Shown here piece after piece: positions 37,731 through 47,447 of a DNA stretch of 64,000 nucleotides. The notes under the pieces are model-generated. The model was given only the letters and a program-made list of their open reading frames with translations, made no database searches and was not told the origin of the DNA. Numbering within the stretch: the stretch's first letter is position 1; each line of letters begins with the position of its first letter. The position numbers were made by a program, and so were the translations under genes. The DNA is from Sphingomonas sp. 67-36 (GTDB taxonomy: Bacteria; Pseudomonadota; Alphaproteobacteria; Sphingomonadales; Sphingomonadaceae). The stretch is taken from positions 62,001-126,000 of the forward strand of contig MKSU01000009.1 in NCBI GenBank assembly GCA_001897375.1. The letters are read 5' to 3'.

Positions 37731-40652
37731 ATGTCGTTCTTCACGCGCGCGGTGGCGACGCCGCTGGTCGCTTTCGCCCTTGTCGCCAATGCCGCCGCCC
37801 CGGCCCCGGCCCCCGTTGCGCCGCGCAAGAAGCCGGCCGCCGCGTCCGCTCCCGCGGCGGTCACGGTCGATACCCGGCCGTGGCTGTTCGAGCGGTCCGA
37901 CATCCCGCCCGATCCCAACTGGCATTTCGGCAAGCTCTCCACCGGCCTGCGCTATGCGGTGCGCAAGAACGGCGTGCCGCCGGGGCAGGTGGCGGTGCGC
38001 GTGAGGATCGACGCCGGATCGCTCAACGAGCGCGATTCGGAACAGGGCTACGCCCATCTCATCGAGCACCTTTCGTTCCGCGGATCGAAATATGTGCCCG
38101 ATGGCGAGACGAAGCGGGTGTGGCAGCGGTTCGGCGCGACGTTCGGATCGGATTCAAACGCGCAGACCACGCCGACGCAGACCGTCTATAAGCTCGATCT
38201 GCCGGCGGCGACGCAGGATAGCCTGGACGAGAGCCTCAAGATCTTCGCCGGGATGATGGCGGAGCCGGCGATCACCGAACAGGGCCTCGCCGCCGAGCGT
38301 CCCGCCGTGCTGGCCGAGCAGCGCGAGGCGCCGGGGCCGCAGGTGCGCTGGTCGGACGCGATGCGCGGCTTGTTCTTCGCCCATCAGCCGTTGGCGGACC
38401 GCTCGCCGATCGGCTCGGTCAAGACGCTGGAGGCGGCAACGCCGGCGACGATCCGGGCGTTCCACGACCGCTGGTATCGCCCGGCGCGGACGGTCGTCAT
38501 CATCTCCGGCGACATCGACCCCGACGTGGCGGCGAAGCTGGTCGTCAAGAATTTCGGCGACTGGCGCGGCAAGGGGCCGGACCCGGCGGACACCGATTTC
38601 GGCAAGCCCGATCCCGCCGCGCCCGAAACCGCGACGATCACGGAGCCGGCGCTGCCGCCGGTGGTGTCGATGGCGGTGCTGCGGCCGTGGATCTATCGCG
38701 ACGACACGATCATCTTCAACCAGAAGCGTTTCATCGACTTCCTCGCGGTGCGCGTCATCAACCGCCGGCTGGAGACGCGCGCGCGGGCGGGGGGGAGCTT
38801 CCTCCAGGCATCGGTCAGCCTCGACGACGTGTCGCGTTCCGCCAACGTCACCTTCACCAACATCCTGCCGGTCGGCGACGACTGGCACGCCGCGATGAAG
38901 GACGTGCGCGCGGTGATTGCCGACGCGATGGCGACCGCGCCGACGCAGGCCGAGATCGAGCGCGAATACGCCGAGTTCGACGCCGCGATGCGCAACGACG
39001 TGGGCACCGCGCGGGTGGAGGCCGGCGCCAAGCAGGCCGACGACATGGTCGGCGCGCTCGACATCCGCGAGACGGTCGCCGGGCCGCAGGAATCGTACAA
39101 CATCCTGAAGCAGGCGCACGACAAGGGCATGTTCACGCCCGAGGCGCTGCTCGAATCGACCCGCCGCATCTTCGCCGGCACCGCGACGCGTGCGATCGTC
39201 AACACGCGCACCGCCGACGGCGCGACTCCGGCGGCGGTGGCGGCGGCGCTCAAGGAGGATGTGTCCGGGCTGGTCGGCAGCCGCAAGGATCAGGCGAGCA
39301 TCGATTTCTCGCGGCTGCCGAAGCTCGGCAAGCCGGGCAAGGTGAAGTCGCGCGAGGCGGCGGGCGAGCCGGGAATCGAGAAGATCGTCTTCCGCAACGG
39401 CGTGCGGATGCTGCTTTATGCCAATTCGTCTGAGACAGGACGCGTCTATATCCGGGTGCGTTTCGGGCGCGGCTATTCGACGCTGCCGGCGAAGACGCCG
39501 ACCCCGGCCTGGGCGGGCGACATGGCGCTGGTGCCAGCCGGGATCGGCGATCTCGATCAGGGCGACCTCGACGCGCTGACCAACGGGCGGCGCATCGGCA
39601 TGGACCTCGATATCGCCGAGGACGCCTTCTCGTTCAGCGCGATGACGACGCCGGGCGACTATGCCGACAATCTGCTGCTGATGGCGGACAAGCTTGCGTT
39701 CCCGCGCTGGGATGCGGCGCCGGTGATGCGCGCCAAAGCCGCGATGCTGGCGGGCTATCCGGGGCTGAACGCCTCGCCCGACGGCGTGCTCAGCCGCGAG
39801 CTGGAGCGGCGCATCCGCGACGGCGACGTGCGCTGGGGCACCCCGGCGCAGGCGGAGGTGGAGGCGCTGACCCCGGCGACCTTCCGAGCCTTCTGGGAGC
39901 CGGTGCTGGCGAAGGGGCCGATCGAGGTCGACGTGTTCGGCGACGTGAAGGAGGACGAGGCGATCGCCGCGGTCGCGCGCACCTTCGGCGCCCTGAAGAA
40001 GCGCAAGCCGGACAATGCGCCGGTCGTCCCGGTGACCTTCGCCGCGCATGTCGACAAGCCGGTGATGCTGACCCATGGCGGCCCGGATTCGCAGGCGGCG
40101 GCGGTGATCGCCTGGCCGACCGGTGGCGGCGCGGCGGGCCATGCCGAGATGCGGCGGCTGGACATCCTCGCCTCGGTCTTCGCCGATCGGCTGTTCGATC
40201 GGCTGCGCTCGGTCGCCGGGGCGAGTTACAGCCCCTCGGCACAGAGCCAGTGGCCGCTCGGCATGACGAGCGGCGGAAGGATCATCGCGATGGGGCAGGT
40301 GCAGCCGGACAAGGTCGACCTGTTCTTCAAGCTGAGCCGCGAGATCGCCGCCGAGCTGGTCGCCAAGCCGATCGACGCGGACGAATTGCGGCGCACGGTG
40401 GTGCCGACGCTGCAATATCTCTCGCGCGCCTCGTCAGGGAACCAGTTCTGGCTGATCCAGGCGAGCGGCGGGGCCTATGATCCCGCGCGGCTGGAGGCGC
40501 TGCACACGATGGTCGACGATCTCGCCGGCATCACGCCGGAGAATCTCCAGGCGACGGCGGCGAAATATCTCCGCCCGGACAAGGACTGGACGCTCGCCGT
40601 GCTGCCGCGCGGGAATGGTGGAGGAAGCACGCCGGCGGCGGCGGGCAAGTAA
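37731..40652 (+). CDS. Periplasmic M16 family zinc metallopeptidase (pitrilysin/insulinase type)
   Basis: A 973-residue two-lobed peptidase with signal peptide (MSFFTRAVATPLVAFALVANA) followed by an Ala/Pro-rich linker. The inverted zinc motif HLIEH is at residues 109-113 and the third ligand, a glutamate, should lie about 75 residues on (LAAERPAVLAEQRE). The second half (about 560-970) is the inactive M16 lobe that closes the chamber. These enzymes degrade peptides in the periplasm. The frame is open to a TTG at 37680 but the ATG at 37731 yields the signal peptide. It is divergent from the oxygenase gene. Confidence 0.93.
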   Translation: MSFFTRAVATPLVAFALVANAAAPAPAPVAPRKKPAAASAPAAVTVDTRPWLFERSDIPPDPNWHFGKLSTGLRYAVRKNGVPPGQVAVRVRIDAGSLNERDSEQGYAHLIEHLSFRGSKYVPDGETKRVWQRFGATFGSDSNAQTTPTQTVYKLDLPAATQDSLDESLKIFAGMMAEPAITEQGLAAERPAVLAEQREAPGPQVRWSDAMRGLFFAHQPLADRSPIGSVKTLEAATPATIRAFHDRWYRPARTVVIISGDIDPDVAAKLVVKNFGDWRGKGPDPADTDFGKPDPAAPETATITEPALPPVVSMAVLRPWIYRDDTIIFNQKRFIDFLAVRVINRRLETRARAGGSFLQASVSLDDVSRSANVTFTNILPVGDDWHAAMKDVRAVIADAMATAPTQAEIEREYAEFDAAMRNDVGTARVEAGAKQADDMVGALDIRETVAGPQESYNILKQAHDKGMFTPEALLESTRRIFAGTATRAIVNTRTADGATPAAVAAALKEDVSGLVGSRKDQASIDFSRLPKLGKPGKVKSREAAGEPGIEKIVFRNGVRMLLYANSSETGRVYIRVRFGRGYSTLPAKTPTPAWAGDMALVPAGIGDLDQGDLDALTNGRRIGMDLDIAEDAFSFSAMTTPGDYADNLLLMADKLAFPRWDAAPVMRAKAAMLAGYPGLNASPDGVLSRELERRIRDGDVRWGTPAQAEVEALTPATFRAFWEPVLAKGPIEVDVFGDVKEDEAIAAVARTFGALKKRKPDNAPVVPVTFAAHVDKPVMLTHGGPDSQAAAVIAWPTGGGAAGHAEMRRLDILASVFADRLFDRLRSVAGASYSPSAQSQWPLGMTSGGRIIAMGQVQPDKVDLFFKLSREIAAELVAKPIDADELRRTVVPTLQYLSRASSGNQFWLIQASGGAYDPARLEALHTMVDDLAGITPENLQATAAKYLRPDKDWTLAVLPRGNGGGSTPAAAGK

Positions 40653-40655
40653 GCA

Positions 40656-42440
40656 CTACCGGTACAGCGCTTCCAGCCGCTCGCCGTATACCTCCTTCAG
40701 CACATGCCGCCTGATTTTCAGGCTCGGCGTGAGTTGCTCGTTCTCGATCCCGAACGGCTCGTCCGCGATGATGAACCGCCGCACCTTCTCGATCACCGAC
40801 AGTTCCTTATTGGTGCGATCGACCGCCGCGCCCAGCGCCGCGCGATAGGCAGGATCGTCGGCGAGCGCGGCGGGCGCGTTCCTGACGCCGTTCGCCACGC
40901 AATATTCCTGCGTCCATTCCGGATCCGGCACGATCACCGCCACCATGTGCGGCTTGCGGTCCCCCGCGATCATCGCCTGCATGATCTCGGGCTGGAGCGT
41001 CAGCAGCCCCTCCACCTTCTGCGGCGCGACATTGTCGCCCTTGTCGTTGATGATGAGGTCCTTCTTGCGGTCGGTGATCCTGATCCGCCCGCGCTCGTCG
41101 ATCTCGCCGATGTCGCCGGTATGGAGCCAGCCGTCGCGCAGCACCCGCGCCGTCTCCGCCTCGTTGCGCCAATAACCGTGCATGACCAGTTCGCCGCGCA
41201 CCAGTATCTCGCCGTCGTCCGCGATTGCCACTTCCGTATCGGGCAGCGGCGGGCCGACCGTGTCCATCTTCAGCCCCGCCGCCGGGCGGTTGCAGGAGAT
41301 CACCGGCGCCGCCTCCGTCTGGCCGTAGCCCTGCAGGAAGGTGATGCCGAGCGACTGGAAGAACACCCCGACCTCCGGCGTCAGCGGCGCGCCGCCGGAG
41401 ACCATCGCCTTCATCCGCCCGCCGAACTTCTTGCCGATGCGCGGCTTGAACATCGCGTCGACCAGCAGCGCCTTGGGGCGGTCGGTCAGCTTCAGCCGAT
41501 GCTCGTAGCGTTTCGCGCCGACGTCCAGCGCCATGCCGAGCAGCTTCTGGCCCATTCCGCCCTGCTTCTCGATCGCCTTGGAGATGCGGGTGCGCAGCAC
41601 CTCGAACAGCCGGGGCACGACCACCATGATCGTCGGCCGCACCTCCTCGATGTTCGAGGCGAGCTTCTCCAGCCCCTCCGCATAATAGATCTGCGCGCCC
41701 AGCCCGATCGGGAAATGCTGCCCGCCGGTATGCTCATAGGCGTGGGATAGCGGGAGGAAGGAGAGGAACACCTCCTCGTCCCAGCCGAAATCCTCCGCGA
41801 TGATCCGCGTGCAGCCGGCGACATTGTGCAGGATCGCGCCGTGATGCTGCATCACTCCGCGCGGCGCGCCGCCGGTGCCGGAGGTGTAGATGATGCAGGC
41901 GAGGTCCTCGCGCGCGAAATCCGCCCCGGCCGCGATCGTCGCCGGGTCCGCCGGATGCGTCGCGATCATTTCGTTCCAGTCGAGGCAGGTGATGCCCGCC
42001 TGCCGCAGCCGGGGGTGGTCGATGCCGACGACGATCTCGGCATGGGTGGTGCGCACCACCGCGCGCATCACCACGTCGGCGAGCTTCTGGCTGGAGACGA
42101 TCACCGCGCGCGCGCCGGAATTCTCGATGATGTGCGCGTGGTCGCGCTCCGTGTTGGTGGTGTAGGTCGGCACGGTGACGCAGCCCGCCGCCATGATCGC
42201 GAGGTCGGAGATGCACCATTCCGGCCGGTTCTCGCTCACCAGCATCACGCGGTCGCCGGGTTGCAGCCCGCTCGCGCGGAGCGCGGTGGCGAGGCTCGCC
42301 ACCTGCCGCGCGGCTTCCGCCCAGCTCGTCGCCCGCCACGCGCCGTCGCGTTTCGCCCACAGGAACGGCGCGTCGCCCCGCTCCGCCGTGCGGGTGAAGA
42401 ACATGGTGACGAGATTGGGGAAATGTTCGAGCGTCCGCAT
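40656..42440 (-). CDS. Long-chain acyl-CoA synthetase (AMP-binding, FadD15-like)
   Basis: A 594-residue adenylate-forming enzyme with the P-loop CIIYTSGTGGAPRGVM near residue 185, the ATP-binding LQGYGQTE near 370 and the hinge region GWLHTGDIGEI followed by DRKKDLIINDKG near 460. It matches the long, eukaryote-like acyl-CoA synthetases that activate fatty acids for beta-oxidation or lipid synthesis. The ATG at 42440 is preceded by a ggagaggat site. It converges with the M16 gene and diverges from ggt. Confidence 0.93.
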   Translation of the reverse strand: MRTLEHFPNLVTMFFTRTAERGDAPFLWAKRDGAWRATSWAEAARQVASLATALRASGLQPGDRVMLVSENRPEWCISDLAIMAAGCVTVPTYTTNTERDHAHIIENSGARAVIVSSQKLADVVMRAVVRTTHAEIVVGIDHPRLRQAGITCLDWNEMIATHPADPATIAAGADFAREDLACIIYTSGTGGAPRGVMQHHGAILHNVAGCTRIIAEDFGWDEEVFLSFLPLSHAYEHTGGQHFPIGLGAQIYYAEGLEKLASNIEEVRPTIMVVVPRLFEVLRTRISKAIEKQGGMGQKLLGMALDVGAKRYEHRLKLTDRPKALLVDAMFKPRIGKKFGGRMKAMVSGGAPLTPEVGVFFQSLGITFLQGYGQTEAAPVISCNRPAAGLKMDTVGPPLPDTEVAIADDGEILVRGELVMHGYWRNEAETARVLRDGWLHTGDIGEIDERGRIRITDRKKDLIINDKGDNVAPQKVEGLLTLQPEIMQAMIAGDRKPHMVAVIVPDPEWTQEYCVANGVRNAPAALADDPAYRAALGAAVDRTNKELSVIEKVRRFIIADEPFGIENEQLTPSLKIRRHVLKEVYGERLEALYR

Positions 42441-42571
42441 ATCCTCTCCGCGTGGCCGTGCGCAGGGTCTTAGGGCGGATCGGCGGCACCGTCACCTGCC
42501 ATGGCAAGCGTGGACGCCGCCGGCGCCCGCCGCTATCGCGAACGCAAACAACAGTCGCAGGGAGCCTGCCC

Positions 42572-44326
42572 ATGAAGCTGCGCAACACGCTTCTCGTCAC
42601 CATCGCCGCCGCCACGCTAGCCTCGTGTGCCACCGCTCCGCAGCAGGCGACCGCGCCCGCGATCACGCAGCCGGCGGTCACGCGACCGACGACGAGCGCG
42701 CGGATCTTCGTCGCCGCCGCCAACCCGCTCGCGGCGGAGGCGGGTATGGCGGTGCTGCGGCGCGGCGGCAGCGCGGTGGACGCGGCGGTCGCGGTGCAGG
42801 CGATGCTCTCGCTGGTCGAGCCGCAAAGCTCCGGCATCGGCGGCGGCGCGTTCATGACCTGGTACGACGCCGCGACGCGCCATGTGACGGTCTATGACGG
42901 GCGCGAGACGGCCCCCGCCGGCGCGACGCCGGACATGTTCCTCGACGACAACGGCAAGCCGCTGCCCTTCGCGGTGGCGGTGCTCAGCGGCCGCTCGACC
43001 GGCGTGCCCGGCGCGGTGAAGATGCTCGCCTTCGCGCATGAGAAGCACGGCAACCTGCCGTGGCGCGAACTGTTCGGCGATGCCGAGCGCACCGCGCGCG
43101 ACGGGTTCATCGTCTCGCCCCGGCTGGGCCGTTTCCTCGCCAACTCGCTCTACCCGGAATCCTCCGCGCCGGACGTGCGCGCCTATTTCGCGAAGCCCGG
43201 CGGCGGGCTGGTCGGCCCCGGCGACCGGCTGCGCAACCCGGCCTTCGCCGCCTTCCTCGACCGGCTGGCGAACGAGGGGCCGTCCGCTCTCTATACGGGC
43301 AGGACCGCGCAGGCGATCGTCGCGCGCGTGCATCAGGGCGAGCATCCGGGGACGATGACGCTGGCCGATCTCGCCGGCTACCGCCCGGTCGAGCGCGAGG
43401 CGATCTGCGGGCCGTATCGCGCCTATCTCGTCTGCGTTCCGCCGCCGCCCTCGAGCGGGGTGGGGCTGCTCCAGCTCCTCATGCTGCTCGGCCATACCGA
43501 TATCGACAAGCGCGGACCGCAGGATCCGAAGGCATGGTTCCAGTTCGCCGAGGCGAGCCGGCTGATGTACGCCGATCGCGACCGCTACGTCGGCGATCCG
43601 GCGTTCGTCCGCGTGCCGGTGAAGGGGCTGCTCGATCCGGCCTATGTCGCCGGGCGCGCCGAGCTGATCGGGGAGCGCGCCGGCCCGCCGCCCGCCGCCG
43701 GCAATCCGCCCGGCGCGGAAAAGGCCGGCGCGGACCGCACGCTGGAGCCGACCGGCACGTCGCATTTCATCGTCGGCGACGCGCACGGCAATGTCGTGTC
43801 GATGACGACGACGGTCGAATCGATCTTCGGCTCCGGCCGGATGGTCGACGGCTTCTTCCTCAACAACCAGATGACCGATTTCTCGTTCACGCCGCGCGAC
43901 GCGGAAGGCCGCCCGGCGGCCAATGCGGTCGCGGCGGGCAAGCGGCCGCGTTCCTCGATGACGCCGCTGGTGCTGCTCGACGGCGATCGCCGCTTCGCCG
44001 GCGCGCTCGGCTCGGCCGGGGGCAATGCGATCCTCGCCTATGTCGGCAAGGCGATGGTCGGCGCGGTCGACTGGGGATTGCCGATGCAGGATGCGCTGGC
44101 GCTGCCGAATCTCGTCGCGCGCGGGACGATGTTCAACGGCGAGGTGGACAAGTTCCCGCCCGCCGTGCTCGCGGGACTCGCCGCGCGCGGCGTGACGGTA
44201 CGCCCCGGGCAGGGCGAGGATTCGGGGCTGCAGGGGGTGATTCTCCGCAACGGGCGAATCGACGGCGGCTATGATCCGCGCCGCGAGGGCCGCGTGCTGG
44301 TCGAGACTGTTCCTGTGCGCCGCTGA
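42572..44326 (+). CDS. ggt: Gamma-glutamyltransferase, probable lipoprotein precursor
   Basis: A 584-residue Ntn-hydrolase precursor that cleaves itself into large and small subunits. The catalytic threonine is Thr396 in PTGTSHFIV, and the NNQMTDFSF and GSAGGNAI motifs of the active subunit follow. The N-terminal MKLRNTLLVTIAAATLASCA contains a good lipobox (LASC), so Cys19 is probably lipidated and the enzyme anchored in the envelope, where it hydrolyses glutathione and other gamma-glutamyl compounds. The ATG at 42572 is chosen because upstream sequence lacks a signal peptide; a cagggag site precedes it. Confidence 0.94.
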   Translation: MKLRNTLLVTIAAATLASCATAPQQATAPAITQPAVTRPTTSARIFVAAANPLAAEAGMAVLRRGGSAVDAAVAVQAMLSLVEPQSSGIGGGAFMTWYDAATRHVTVYDGRETAPAGATPDMFLDDNGKPLPFAVAVLSGRSTGVPGAVKMLAFAHEKHGNLPWRELFGDAERTARDGFIVSPRLGRFLANSLYPESSAPDVRAYFAKPGGGLVGPGDRLRNPAFAAFLDRLANEGPSALYTGRTAQAIVARVHQGEHPGTMTLADLAGYRPVEREAICGPYRAYLVCVPPPPSSGVGLLQLLMLLGHTDIDKRGPQDPKAWFQFAEASRLMYADRDRYVGDPAFVRVPVKGLLDPAYVAGRAELIGERAGPPPAAGNPPGAEKAGADRTLEPTGTSHFIVGDAHGNVVSMTTTVESIFGSGRMVDGFFLNNQMTDFSFTPRDAEGRPAANAVAAGKRPRSSMTPLVLLDGDRRFAGALGSAGGNAILAYVGKAMVGAVDWGLPMQDALALPNLVARGTMFNGEVDKFPPAVLAGLAARGVTVRPGQGEDSGLQGVILRNGRIDGGYDPRREGRVLVETVPVRR

Positions 44327-44379
44327 TTGGATGAATACGTCCCGCGGCGGGACCGGAATCGTGTCATTTGTATGAAAGA

Positions 44380-44518
44380 CCCTGAATTAACGTCGAATCC
44401 ATCCAATACTTCCAGACCGCCAGCGTGTCTAAAGAACCTGCGACCCGAAGGGCTTCTGGCAACAGGGGTTCTCACCTTAACGACCCGGCTGCTTTGGCAG
44501 CCGGGTCGCTTTTCTTTT
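44380..44518 (+). ncRNA. Candidate small RNA in the ggt-araC gap
   Basis: This stretch follows the ggt stop codon by about 55 bases and is clearly AT-richer than the genes beside it. It holds a stem made by agaacc (44433-44438) and ggttct (44467-44472) enclosing a ccc-gaa-ggg mini-hairpin, and then a textbook intrinsic terminator. The 5' part (44380-44430) appears unstructured. A TATGAA at 44371-44376 could be a -10 element, but no -35 is evident. It may instead be the 3' UTR of ggt. No known RNA family was recognised. A 67-codon reading frame crosses it but lacks coding character. Confidence 0.4.
44481..44518 (+). terminator. Strong intrinsic terminator
   Basis: A perfect 12-bp stem (cgacccggctgc 44481-44492 with gcagccgggtcg 44497-44508, loop tttg) is followed directly by cttttctttt. 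This is the clearest Rho-independent terminator in the window. It ends either the ggt transcript, 155 bases after its stop, or a separate small RNA. Confidence 0.93.
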
Positions 44519-44565
44519 GTGGGATAGTGCGATAGAATAGCGCGATAAAAACGGGGCGCTGTAAC

Positions 44566-45420
44566 GTGGCGGACATCAAGCTGGACTATGTGGTCCCAGC
44601 CGAGGACCTTCAGCCTTTCGTTACATTATTCTATCACTTTCACGCGGATGTTCCGTTATTCGAGGATGTTGAGCGCGCCGATCATGCGCAGCTCCGCTTC
44701 CGTCTGTCGGGTGGCGACGCCAGTTATGCCTTTCCCGACGACACGGTGCAGCCAGCGGGGGAAGTGCATATCGTCGGCCCGACCAGCGGCGCGTTCCGGA
44801 CGCGCGCGGAGGGGCCGGTCGACGTGATCGGGATGGGTCTCCAGCCGGCGGGCTGGGCGGCGCTGCTCGGGATCGATGCCTCGGCGATGCTCAATCGCGC
44901 GCTGGACGGGGAGGTTTTCTTCGGTCCTGCGGTGCGGCACGTCTGCAACCGGATGCGCGCGGCCAGGAGCACGGAGGACAAGGTCGCGGTCGCCGCCGCC
45001 TTCGTGCGCGGATCGATCGCGGCGGCCGATACCGGAGCGATGATCTTTGCGCGGCAGATCGATGCGTGGCTGGCGGGCAGCCCCTCCCCGGACGTGGGCG
45101 AACTGGTCGAGACGACCGGCCTGTCGCGCCGCCAGGTGGAGCGGCGCTGCAACATGCTCTACGGCGCGCCGCCCAAGCTGCTCGCGCGCAAATATCGCGC
45201 GCTGCGAGCCGGGGTGGCGCTGGCCAACGGCGCGGCAACGCTCGACGAGCTGATCGCCGAAGGATTCTACGACCAGTCGCACCTGATCCGTGAGTTGAAG
45301 CAGTTCACCGGCCTCACCCCGCGCCAGCTTCGCACCGAGCCGCATGTGCTCACCCAGCTCACCATGTCGCAACGGCTGGCGCTGGCCGGAGAGGTGCATC
45401 CGATCATCTCCGACACCTAG
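44566..45420 (+). CDS. AraC family transcriptional regulator
   Basis: A 284-residue protein with an N-terminal sensor part (about residues 1-150, of the DUF6597 type) and a C-terminal AraC helix-turn-helix domain at about 175-265. The first helix-turn-helix is VGELVETTGLSRRQVERRC and the second is LDELIAEGFYDQSHLIRELKQFTGLTP interrupted only by normal variation. The ligand and targets are unknown. The start is a GTG at 44566; no strong ribosome binding site precedes it. It stands alone between the terminator at 44518 and the SUF operon. Confidence 0.9.
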   Translation: MADIKLDYVVPAEDLQPFVTLFYHFHADVPLFEDVERADHAQLRFRLSGGDASYAFPDDTVQPAGEVHIVGPTSGAFRTRAEGPVDVIGMGLQPAGWAALLGIDASAMLNRALDGEVFFGPAVRHVCNRMRAARSTEDKVAVAAAFVRGSIAAADTGAMIFARQIDAWLAGSPSPDVGELVETTGLSRRQVERRCNMLYGAPPKLLARKYRALRAGVALANGAATLDELIAEGFYDQSHLIRELKQFTGLTPRQLRTEPHVLTQLTMSQRLALAGEVHPIISDT

Positions 45421-45506
45421 CCGTCGCGGCTGGGCGGCGCCGGGCCAGAACGAGCTCGCCCCGCGCAACCAGAGGTTGATTTCCCCCGCCAACGCGCCCA
45501 TCTGGC

Positions 45507-45531
45507 CAATCGGAACGAATCAATCCGATTG
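45507..45531. promoter_or_regulatory. Palindrome caatcgga-N9-tccgattg upstream of the SUF operon
   Basis: Perfect 8-bp arms (45507-45514 and 45524-45531) separated by nine bases end nine bases before the start codon of the Rrf2 regulator gene. The position fits an autoregulatory operator that could block transcription or translation start. Binding by the Rrf2 protein is inferred. Confidence 0.5.
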
Positions 45532-45540
45532 CCTGAACTC

Positions 45541-45984
45541 ATGCGTCTGTCGAGCCTTGCCGATTATGCGGTCGTGATGATGACCGCCGCCGCACGCCAT
45601 TGCGGCGGGGCGGGGCGGCTCAACGCGACGATGCTGGCGGAGGAGACGGGCGTGCCACTGCCCACCGCGCAGAAGCTGGTCAGCCGCCTTTCGGCGGCCG
45701 GCCTGATCGAGAGCGCGCGCGGCACCGGCGGCGGCTTCCGCCTGTCGCGACCGCCTGCCGCGATTAGCCTCGCCGACGTTGTCGAGGCGGTGGAGGGGCC
45801 GATCGCGCTCACCACCTGCATCGAGACGGGCCACCATGACTGCGCCATCGAAGGGAATTGCCGCGTGAAACCGCATCTGAAGGCCGTGAACGAGGCGGTG
45901 CGCGGCGCGCTCGCCGGGGTGTCGCTGGCGAGCCTCGCCGTCGCCGCGCCCGTTTCCGCGCTGCGCGAGGAGGTGATGGCATAA
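45541..45984 (+). CDS. Rrf2 family Fe-S-sensing regulator of the SUF operon
   Basis: A 147-residue IscR-like repressor. The winged helix-turn-helix occupies about residues 1-70 ([20 protein letters not shown]), and Cys93, Cys101 and Cys107 are placed to hold a [2Fe-2S] cluster as in IscR, although the second spacing is slightly longer. It should sense Fe-S status and control the operon behind it. The ATG at 45541 is preferred over a TTG at 45529. A palindrome ends nine bases upstream. Its TAA shares one base with the sufB ATG. Confidence 0.93.
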   Translation: MRLSSLADYAVVMMTAAARHCGGAGRLNATMLAEETGVPLPTAQKLVSRLSAAGLIESARGTGGGFRLSRPPAAISLADVVEAVEGPIALTTCIETGHHDCAIEGNCRVKPHLKAVNEAVRGALAGVSLASLAVAAPVSALREEVMA

Positions 45985-47447
45985 TGGCGACGAAGAATGC
46001 CGAGGCGCTCGCCGCCGTCTCGAAGAAATACGAATGGGGTTTCGCCACCGAGGTCGAGCAGGATTTCGCGCCCAAGGGGCTGTCCGAGGACACGGTGCGC
46101 TACATCTCCGCCAAGAAGGGCGAGCCGCAGTGGATGCTCGACTGGCGGCTCAAGGCGTATCGGCAATGGCTGGAGATGGAGACGCCCGACTGGGCCAAGC
46201 TCAACATCCCGCCGATCGACTATCAGGATGCTTATTATTACGCCGAGCCGAAGCAGAAGAAGACGATTTCTTCGCTCGACGAACTCGATCCCGAAATCCG
46301 CCGCACCTATGAAAAGCTCGGCATCCCGATCGAGGAGCAGAAGGTGCTCGCCGGGGTGGAGGGCGCGCGCAAGGTCGCGGTCGACGCGGTATTCGACAGC
46401 GTATCGGTCGCCACCACCTTCCGCGAGGAATTGAAGGCGGCGGGCGTGATCTTCCTCTCGATCAGCGAGGCGATCCGCGAATATCCCGATTTCGTGAGGA
46501 AGTGGCTCGGCAAGGTCGTGCCGCAGCACGACAATTATTTCGCCACGCTCAACAGCGCGGTCTTCTCCGACGGCACCTTCGTTTATGTGCCGGCGGGTGT
46601 GCGCTGCCCGATGGAGCTTTCCACCTATTTCCGCATCAATGCGGAGAATACCGGGCAGTTCGAGCGCACGCTGATCGTGGCTGACAAGGGGGCATACGTC
46701 TCCTATCTCGAAGGCTGCACCGCGCCGATGCGCGACGAGAACCAGCTTCATGCGGCGGTGGTCGAGCTGGTCGCGCTGGACGATGCCGAGATCAAATATT
46801 CGACCGTGCAGAACTGGTATCCCGGCGACGAGAATGGTGTCGGCGGCATCTACAATTTCGTCACCAAACGCGCGCTCTGCCAGGGCCGCAACAGCAAGGT
46901 GAGCTGGACGCAAGTCGAAACCGGCTCCGCGATCACTTGGAAATACCCGTCTTGCGTGCTGGCCGGCGAGAACAGCGTCGGGGAATTCTACTCCGTCGCC
47001 GTCACCAACAATTTCCAGCAGGCCGATACCGGCACCAAGATGATCCATCTCGGCAAGGGATCGCGCTCGACGATCGTGTCGAAGGGGATCAGCGCCGGGC
47101 GCTCGGACAACACCTATCGCGGCCTCGTCCGCGTTGCGCCGACGGCGGAGGGCGTGCGCAACTTCACGCAATGCGACAGCCTGCTGCTGGGCGACCAGTG
47201 CGGCGCGCATACCGTGCCGTATATCGAGGTGCGCAATCCTTCCGCGCAGATCGAGCATGAGGCGACCACGTCGAAGATCAGCGAGGATCAGCTGTTCTAC
47301 GCCATGTCGCGCGGGCTGGATCAGGAAGCGGCGGTGGCGCTGATCGTCAACGGCTTCGCGCGCGAGGTGCTCCAGCAACTCCCGATGGAGTTCGCCGTGG
47401 AGGCGCAGAAGCTGCTCGGCATCTCGCTTGAGGGGAGCGTGGGGTGA
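45984..47447 (+). CDS. sufB: Fe-S cluster scaffold subunit SufB
   Basis: SufB, 487 residues, the scaffold subunit of the SufBC2D complex. Typical motifs are [19 protein letters not shown] near residue 205, [21 protein letters not shown] near 250 interrupted by normal variation, and the C-terminal [19 protein letters not shown]. Conserved cysteines available for cluster assembly include that in VRCPME and one near residue 403 (TQCDSL). It is translated from an ATG that overlaps the regulator's stop codon. A small gene follows with a four-base overlap instead of sufC. Confidence 0.97.
   Translation: MATKNAEALAAVSKKYEWGFATEVEQDFAPKGLSEDTVRYISAKKGEPQWMLDWRLKAYRQWLEMETPDWAKLNIPPIDYQDAYYYAEPKQKKTISSLDELDPEIRRTYEKLGIPIEEQKVLAGVEGARKVAVDAVFDSVSVATTFREELKAAGVIFLSISEAIREYPDFVRKWLGKVVPQHDNYFATLNSAVFSDGTFVYVPAGVRCPMELSTYFRINAENTGQFERTLIVADKGAYVSYLEGCTAPMRDENQLHAAVVELVALDDAEIKYSTVQNWYPGDENGVGGIYNFVTKRALCQGRNSKVSWTQVETGSAITWKYPSCVLAGENSVGEFYSVAVTNNFQQADTGTKMIHLGKGSRSTIVSKGISAGRSDNTYRGLVRVAPTAEGVRNFTQCDSLLLGDQCGAHTVPYIEVRNPSAQIEHEATTSKISEDQLFYAMSRGLDQEAAVALIVNGFAREVLQQLPMEFAVEAQKLLGISLEGSVG

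Noticed and set aside
38154-40415. Frame of 753 codons on the minus strand opposite the M16 peptidase
   Set aside because: It has arginine- and histidine-rich low-complexity translation and no start signal; the M16 gene explains the region.
44327-44527. A 66-codon frame beginning just after ggt
   Set aside because: It runs through the terminator hairpin and T-tract, has no ribosome binding site and no coding-type third-position bias, so an untranslated RNA is more likely.
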